From NCBI RefSeq assembly GCF_905196875.1, contig NZ_CAJJWO010000007.1, forward strand, positions 62,001 through 126,000: a DNA stretch of 64,000 nt, in the 5' to 3' direction. The position numbers and the translations under genes are program-made. Under the pieces are notes generated by a model, which saw only the letters and a list, made by a program, of their open reading frames with translations, was not told the origin of the DNA and made no database searches. The DNA is from an uncultured Parabacteroides sp. Lineage in GTDB: Bacteria; Bacteroidota; Bacteroidia; Bacteroidales; Tannerellaceae. This document shows positions 59,266 through 64,000 of the stretch, piece by piece (position 1 is the first letter of the stretch; each line of letters begins with the position of its first letter).

Positions 59266-61731
59266 CTACACGATATGAAGCTTCGGGTGGACGGGTAGTA
59301 GATCGGCAGCGTCTATCGACGGCTGGATGCCGGGCGACCAGGTGTCATAGGAGGTGGGGGTGCCGGCGGCGTCTTCGCCCGTTATCATCAGCAACTGCGA
59401 AAGCTTCCCGCCTGGCCATGTCCAGGCAGCATTCCAAGCGGCTTCGGCTTCGTCCGATACTCCTTTCAAATCGTTCTCGAAGGTGTCGAGCCAGGTGTCG
59501 GCACCTTTCTCGCTTGACGGATTATCGCTGCTGCTGACGGTTCTACCGTTTACCATCGTACGGGTCGAGGCGTAGTTGTTAGCGAGAGTACTAGATGCCT
59601 CCGCTATCCGGTTCGCAGAATTCCCTTTTATACTTTCGTTCAAGGCCAGGCTATTCGACACCTTACTTCTGCCGCAGATACCACCGGCACAAACGTAACT
59701 GTTTCCCGTCGCCTCGATTTTTCCCGTGGCATAGGTGTAGGATACTTCTATGCCCATACGTCCTCCGATACCACCGGCATAAGCATAACCATTGGCTGCC
59801 GATGCCTTCACATCGACCAGGGAGTAACAGTGGGATATACTGCCTGTACCGCTGTAGAAAAAGGTACTGCCTATTATTCCCCCGGCATACGCATCGCCTC
59901 CCGCCCCGGTGGTTATCGTCACGGCTCCATTTCCCGTTATATAACAGTTGCGGAGAATGGCGGTTTGCCCCTGCCCATTGACTTCGAACCTTCCGGCTAT
60001 CCCTCCGGCAAGGACATCTCCTTTTCCCGCCTTTACCTGTATCCCGGCGTCAGCCAGTTCCACGCCCAGGTTTTGGAGCGTTCCGTTCTTTACGTAGCCG
60101 AAAAGGCCGGCTAAAGTCCAACCAGTGTCTGCTCCTTCCACGTTCATACTGATCTTCAGCCCCTTCACCGTATAGCCCATGCCGTCGAAATGGCCGCTGA
60201 AGTACCGATCCGGGGCATTCCCTATCGGCGTCCACTCTCCCCCCGCCAGGTCGATGGTGGCGGAGAGTTCAAAGTACTTGCCGGAGAAGCCATTTTCATT
60301 CTTTATCTCGATAGAGCTATTACTTACCATCAATTTCTCATTCTTATTCACCTGCTGCGCCAGATACGCCAGTTCTTGGGGAGTAGCTATCAGGATGGGG
60401 TTGTCTTTTGTGCCGGTGCCGGAATTTACGATAGAGGTTGCAGCACAGTCAGCCCAGGGAGCGTGCGGCAAATAGTCACCGACGCTTATTGAGGGTTGGC
60501 TGCCGAACGCATTCTCGCTGTATCCGGTAGGGGTGCCGTCGGTGTCTTCGCCCGTTATCATCTTCAACTGCGGAAGCTTCCCGTCTGTCCATGTCCAGGC
60601 AGTGTTCCAGGCAGTTTCGTCGGGCGTTGTTCCGATCAGATCGTCCTTGAATTTGTCGGAATAGGTGGCGGCGCCGGAGTTTGAACCGGCGTCTGTACCG
60701 GCAGCGAGCTGGCCGTTAACGAGCATGTCGGGGTTGGCATAGTTGGAGTCGAGGGTTTTAGAAGAATTCCCCCCGAGCACCCTGCTGCCGCCGCTTATCT
60801 TCTCATTCAATGCCAGGTTGTTGGTGAGTGATCCTCCGGAGCTATACCCGCAAATGCCACCGGTACTTCCATCCTTTCCCGTCACCGTTCCTGTGGCGTA
60901 GGTGAAGGAGAGGGTTCCGCCAGAAAGCTTTCCGACAATACCACCGATGTAAGTTCCAAACCCATCCACATCCACATCGACCGTTACGTAACAATGGGTG
61001 AGGGTAACGCTTTGATTACCTCCGCCACCTGCTTGATTCACAAATCCGGCTATTCCTCCGGCATAAGCATACTCACTAACGTTATATCCCGTAACCTTCA
61101 CTCCCCCGCTCCCCGTCACGTAACAATTACGGATGGTGGCGGCTGCGTCAGATCCGGTTATATATCCGACTATTCCTCCGGCAAAGACAGAGCCGTAGGA
61201 ACTCGCCTTTATCCCATCTTTCGACAGTTCGACACCTAGGTTTTGGATCGTGCCGTCAGATACGCGGCCGAATAATCCACCGCATATCTCACCGCTTCCA
61301 TTTATATCCACCTTCAACCCCTTCACGACATGGCCTTGGCCGTCGAAATGGCCACGGAACGACTTGCGACCCGTCCCTATCGGCGTCCACTTTTCCCCGG
61401 CTAAGTCGATGTCGGCGGAGAGTTCAAAGTAGTTGCCGGAGAAGCCGTTGTCGTTAGATAACACAAAGCTGTTAGACCCATCCATACCATATAAACTCGC
61501 CCCTGCATTCACCTGCTGTGCGAAATACGCCAGTTCTTCGGGGGTGCTTATCTTGATAGGGTTGCCTTTGACGCCATCGCTACGCCCGAACTTAAGTGCT
61601 GTGGCGACGCTGCCATCCCATTTCTTTGCGCTTCCCTCCTCCCCTGCTGCCGGAAGGGTAAATAATAAGAAAAAGAACAGGGCGGCCAGAAGGCGCAGGG
61701 CTGTCGGATAAGTGGATATGTTTGCTTTCAT
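59266..61731 (-). CDS. GLUG-repeat surface protein, truncated by an in-frame TAG
   Basis: An 821-residue exported protein (signal ALRLLAALFFFLLFTLPAAG) made of two tandem copies of a module of about 390 residues. Copy 1 (about 55-425) starts NPIKISTPEELAYFAQQVNA and ends QLKMITGEDTDGTPTGYS; copy 2 (about 445-810) starts NPILIATPQELAYLAQQVNK and ends QLLMITGEDAAGTPTSYD. Each contains GLUG-type repeats (GGLFGRVSDGTIQNLGVEL, YAGGIAGFVNQAGG, YIGGIVGKLSGG) expected to form a beta-helix adhesin. The protein stops at TAG just after HPKLHIV, in the middle of a recognisable continuing domain. The region is richer in G+C than most of the window, hinting at recent transfer. Confidence 0.82.
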   Translation of the reverse strand: MKANISTYPTALRLLAALFFFLLFTLPAAGEEGSAKKWDGSVATALKFGRSDGVKGNPIKISTPEELAYFAQQVNAGASLYGMDGSNSFVLSNDNGFSGNYFELSADIDLAGEKWTPIGTGRKSFRGHFDGQGHVVKGLKVDINGSGEICGGLFGRVSDGTIQNLGVELSKDGIKASSYGSVFAGGIVGYITGSDAAATIRNCYVTGSGGVKVTGYNVSEYAYAGGIAGFVNQAGGGGNQSVTLTHCYVTVDVDVDGFGTYIGGIVGKLSGGTLSFTYATGTVTGKDGSTGGICGYSSGGSLTNNLALNEKISGGSRVLGGNSSKTLDSNYANPDMLVNGQLAAGTDAGSNSGAATYSDKFKDDLIGTTPDETAWNTAWTWTDGKLPQLKMITGEDTDGTPTGYSENAFGSQPSISVGDYLPHAPWADCAATSIVNSGTGTKDNPILIATPQELAYLAQQVNKNEKLMVSNSSIEIKNENGFSGKYFELSATIDLAGGEWTPIGNAPDRYFSGHFDGMGYTVKGLKISMNVEGADTGWTLAGLFGYVKNGTLQNLGVELADAGIQVKAGKGDVLAGGIAGRFEVNGQGQTAILRNCYITGNGAVTITTGAGGDAYAGGIIGSTFFYSGTGSISHCYSLVDVKASAANGYAYAGGIGGRMGIEVSYTYATGKIEATGNSYVCAGGICGRSKVSNSLALNESIKGNSANRIAEASSTLANNYASTRTMVNGRTVSSSDNPSSEKGADTWLDTFENDLKGVSDEAEAAWNAAWTWPGGKLSQLLMITGEDAAGTPTSYDTWSPGIQPSIDAADLLPVHPKLHIV

Positions 61732-61812
61732 GATGTTTGTTGTTGCTATTAATAATCGATTGCATGTTTTTCTGTCGCCGGATCGAACAAATCCGGGGAG
61801 GCTCGGGCGACG

Positions 61813-62595
61813 TTATTCGATCACCGGACGGTCGTCGTCGTCATTGCCTCCACCTACTACCAGCGGAATGCCATACGTCAGCGTACGCGATTGCTTGAGC
61901 AGGGTGCTGTTGGTGCTGAACCAGGTTTCAATCGTAAGCCGGTATTCGCCGGCGGCCAGGTTGGCGGGCAGGGTGAACATCAGGCGGCTCGGATCGTTGA
62001 TACCGAGCACTGTGATGGTGGCTGCCACCGTCTGGTCGGCCAGGTTGACCAGGGTGAGCTTGCCTACGCCGGTGTTGTCGGCATTGATACAGCGTATCTT
62101 CGAGCCGGTGACGTCGAGCATGCCGCCCGGGGTGATGGTGCCGTCGGTCTTGCCGGTGGTCACGTCTTTTACCAGGCCGATGTTGGCGCCGCCCAGGTCG
62201 CGCACGTTACCGGAGAATTCGAGCGTCACCAGGTCTGTCTCGGCACGCATGGCGGCGGTGGGGATCATGTTGATAATGGGTTTGTTTTTAGCGGGGTCGA
62301 CTACGCCGGTCTTACCCAGAAAGAGGCCGCCAACGGCGGGTGAGTATTGCACATTGCCGGTCACCACATTGTTGCCCTGGCAGGCGAGCTGGCGGATTTT
62401 CTCCTCGACCAGCGTTGCAATGTTGACGATCGTATCGGTGCGATACTCGGTTCGTTCGTCAGCAATGAAGCGTGCCACGTCGGGCAGGTAGAAGGTTTGG
62501 ATGGCTTTCACCTTTGCGATGTAGTCTTCCAACACTTCTTTTGTCATTAAATACTCTTCGAGGTCAAATTTCCATACGTACTTTTTTGTTGCCAT
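61813..62595 (-). CDS. HU-like / DUF4469 domain protein with DDDDRPVIE tail
   Basis: A 260-residue protein of the Bacteroidales HU-like plus DUF4469 type. Residues 1-130 are the HU-like part (LMTKEVLEDYIAKVKAIQTF, EEKIRQLACQGNNVVTGNVQ); residues 150-245 are the Ig-like DUF4469 domain (TPGGMLDVTGSKIRCINADN, FTLPANLAAGEYRLTIETWF, RTLTYGIPLVV). The C-terminus GGGNDDDDRPVIE nearly matches that of the HU-like protein at 28259-28705. It has no signal peptide. It lies between the small membrane protein gene (50 bp) and the GLUG gene (81 bp) on the same strand. Confidence 0.82.
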   Translation of the reverse strand: MATKKYVWKFDLEEYLMTKEVLEDYIAKVKAIQTFYLPDVARFIADERTEYRTDTIVNIATLVEEKIRQLACQGNNVVTGNVQYSPAVGGLFLGKTGVVDPAKNKPIINMIPTAAMRAETDLVTLEFSGNVRDLGGANIGLVKDVTTGKTDGTITPGGMLDVTGSKIRCINADNTGVGKLTLVNLADQTVAATITVLGINDPSRLMFTLPANLAAGEYRLTIETWFSTNSTLLKQSRTLTYGIPLVVGGGNDDDDRPVIE

Positions 62596-62645
62596 GATTG
62601 TTCGTTTTTTAATTGTTTATATTAGATATCTATGTGATTGCGGTG

Positions 62646-62861
62646 TTATTCCGGCACTCCTTTCTTTACGCGGTCTGCTTCTTCTTTCTCTTCCAGAAAC
62701 CGTTGTGCTTCCTTCATCTCATACCAGAGCCGGCAGCCGATCACGACAAACGCCGCCGCCAGCACAAAACCGGTACAGACCACGCCCCAGAAATAAACGG
62801 AGTCGTAAAACGTTCCGAACCACTGCGGGACGGAAATACTTCTATCGGTTGCAGACATCAT
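62646..62861 (-). CDS. Small single-helix membrane protein
   Basis: A 71-residue protein with one membrane helix (about 25-46, VYFWGVVCTGFVLAAAFVVI) and a charged cytoplasmic tail (EAQRFLEEKEEADRVKKG). No family recognised. It heads the minus-strand run with the DUF4469 and GLUG genes. The pairing of a small membrane protein with an HU-like/DUF4469 gene repeats that of the 28031-28705 cassette, which supports it being real. Confidence 0.65.
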   Translation of the reverse strand: MMSATDRSISVPQWFGTFYDSVYFWGVVCTGFVLAAAFVVIGCRLWYEMKEAQRFLEEKEEADRVKKGVPE

Positions 62862-63200
62862 AGCCTTTCGCTTTTAATTTTCGACTGCAACCTACAAAAG
62901 ATGAAAGAGGATATTGTAACAATATGCAAAATGAGACAAATTTGTGGGGAGAAAGAAAGAGAATTTCGGGGTTTTTGGAAGGAGTTTGAGAGGAATACCG
63001 ATGGGGTGATAGGAATAGCACGGGTACCGATAATTTAATAAGATTAGTTTAAAAATGGGCAAAGAATGAATAGCCACTTGGCTATTATCAATTTAAGGGT
63101 AGTCATATTGAAGCAACTGCAACCAGCTTCTTTCAAAGGAGTCGAATTCGGCACTTAAAAGCGGGATTATTCCCTCCATGTACTAATGAACTCAATAGTA
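62862..63200. other. 339-bp intergenic region
   Basis: No supported gene. It has a short palindrome ATATTG-TAA-CAATAT near 62912-62926 and is otherwise A/G-rich. It separates the DUF4469/GLUG run from the toxin-antitoxin pair. I see no consensus promoter for the small membrane protein gene here. Confidence 0.5.
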
Positions 63201-63602
63201 TTATTTCTTTATCCAGTTTTCAACATGGATACCATCTAAGCGTTCCAAGTGCTTTACATTTTCAGTTACCATAACATAGTTAAAGGTTAGGGCGGTACAG
63301 CCTATAAACAAATCCATATCATCAATAAGCAACCCTTTTTTCCGTAGTAATGACTTTTGGCGTGCATATTCATTTAAGGCCCCCACAGGTATTACTTTTA
63401 TATCAGCACAAAACGACTCCACTTGTTTTCTGTTAGCTTCGACATCATTACTGCATTCAGCACCGTAAAGCAACTCGGCAACAGTCATTTCAGAAATACA
63501 ACAGTTATTCCAGCCGATTTTACGTAACCGTTCGGTTACAGCCTTATGCCCCCGGAACAGATAAATGCAAATATTACTATCAAGCAGATATTGTTTTCCC
63601 AT
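63201..63602 (-). CDS. vapC: PIN-domain toxin, VapC type
   Basis: A 133-residue PIN-domain ribonuclease from ATG 63600-63602 (a TTG two codons earlier overlaps the antitoxin stop). Acidic active-site residues are in YLLDSNICIYL (Asp), MTVAELLYGAE (Glu) and LIDDMDLFIGCTAL (Asp). The final strand MVTENVKHLERLDGI is typical. VapC toxins cut tRNA or rRNA when freed from VapB. The antitoxin gene lies 2 bp upstream. Confidence 0.93.
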   Translation of the reverse strand: MGKQYLLDSNICIYLFRGHKAVTERLRKIGWNNCCISEMTVAELLYGAECSNDVEANRKQVESFCADIKVIPVGALNEYARQKSLLRKKGLLIDDMDLFIGCTALTFNYVMVTENVKHLERLDGIHVENWIKK

Positions 63603-63604
63603 AG

Positions 63605-63856
63605 TCAATCAAACTTAAGAGGTTCTTTCGTGCAACTACGACTATTATATATATCAGTTATAATCTCTTCCGTACTACGGGAATCTTTCCAGCTACCGCT
63701 GTATTTGCCGATCATTTCTTCCGTAAGATCTTTTTCTTTCGCTTTCGACTCAGCAACAGATGCAGTCAAACGGGTAGCCAAACGAAGTTTTACTTCATCG
63801 CTCAACGATTTCAGCATATTCCAATATGAGTTCGTCAATTTTATCGTTTCATCCAT
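63605..63856 (-). CDS. Antitoxin of the PIN-domain toxin, VapB-like
   Basis: An 83-residue protein directly upstream of the PIN toxin. The N-terminal TIKLTNSYWNMLKSLSDEVK followed by LRLATRLTASVAESK is helical, and the C-terminal tail (SWKDSRSTEEIITDIYNSRS) resembles antitoxin tails that block PIN active sites. A strong Shine-Dalgarno GGAGG precedes the ATG, and TATCTTTG at 63890-63897 reads as a -7 box on this strand. Confidence 0.85.
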   Translation of the reverse strand: MDETIKLTNSYWNMLKSLSDEVKLRLATRLTASVAESKAKEKDLTEEMIGKYSGSWKDSRSTEEIITDIYNSRSCTKEPLKFD

Positions 63857-63908
63857 ATCGTTTCCTCCTGCTTTTTAATTATTTGCCCACAAAGATAATA
63901 ATCCTTCC

Positions 63909-64000
63909 TCATAATCCGTTCTGAAAGCAGTTAAAATAATTCTGTACCTGCCGGTTAAGACTCAGCATGTCAAGAACGGTTTTTCCGGTAAGTGGCGGGG
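63909..64000 (-). CDS. Possible C-terminal fragment of an unidentified gene at the window edge
   Basis: One minus-strand frame is open from the window edge to TGA at 63909-63911 (29 codons, beginning PPLTGKTVLDMLSLNRQVQN). It is too short to identify and may be chance; the other two minus frames close within 40 bases of the edge. Confidence 0.25.
   Translation of the reverse strand, partial: PPLTGKTVLDMLSLNRQVQNYFNCFQNGL

Noticed and set aside
59266..59268. TAG as a recoded sense codon in this organism
   Set aside because: TAG is a normal terminal stop for the cytochrome b and BRO-N genes in the same window.

Overview
The window looks like chromosome from a gut Bacteroidales bacterium, most likely Parabacteroides or a close relative (genus is inference). 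The grounds are Bacteroidales-type promoters (TTTG - about 19-21 nt - TAnnTTTG) in several gaps, fimbrillin-type lipoproteins with DUF3575, DUF3868 and Mfa2/FimB-like partners, BACON-like and FISUMP domains, HU/DUF4469 proteins, a GH97 glycosidase, and tRNA genes without an encoded CCA.

Layout. 1-1393 is the 5' part of an ADP-forming acyl-CoA synthetase. 1473-11602 is a complete membrane-bound [NiFe] uptake hydrogenase locus: hypF-hypA-hypB on the minus strand, diverging from hypC-hypD-hypE, small subunit, large subunit, cytochrome b and maturation protease on the plus strand. The small subunit has the extra cysteines of the oxygen-tolerant type. 11639-15782 holds an orphan antitoxin-like gene and glpF-glpK-glpD for glycerol use. 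15869-20260 carries a class A penicillin-binding protein, a YeiH-type exporter and its LysR regulator. 20393-26787 carries a class II Fic enzyme, a large AsmA-like protein, and rfbB/rfbC for dTDP-sugars. Two tandem tRNA-Cys genes follow at 26945-27130.

27169-28705 is a small lysis-like cassette: an HU-like protein, a holin-like protein, and an M15 endopeptidase whose C-terminal half has the layout of a unimolecular spanin. 28917-38632 is a fimbrial locus read on the minus strand. Its first gene is preceded by a 209-bp DNA segment bounded by 30-bp inverted repeats, next to a tyrosine recombinase gene. The segment holds a consensus Bacteroidales promoter that in this assembly points away from the fimbrial genes, so the locus is shown in its OFF phase. 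One repeat lies inside the recombinase gene, so inversion also replaces the recombinase's C-terminus. This is the most interesting system in the window.

39347-41291 is an ATP-grasp peptide ligase/GNAT pair. Further right are a DUF5053 gene with a 59-codon partner, a GH97 glycosidase, a two-domain SGNH esterase, a BRO-N protein, a MATE pump with a Crp/Fnr regulator, CinA-C, TsaD, a TamB-like protein, and a dus-lipB-mtgA cluster. From 57436 come an Rpn nuclease, a palindromic repeat, a GLUG-repeat surface protein broken by one in-frame TAG, a DUF4469 protein that shares its unusual C-terminal tail with the HU-like protein of the lysis-like cassette, and a VapBC-type toxin-antitoxin pair at the right edge.
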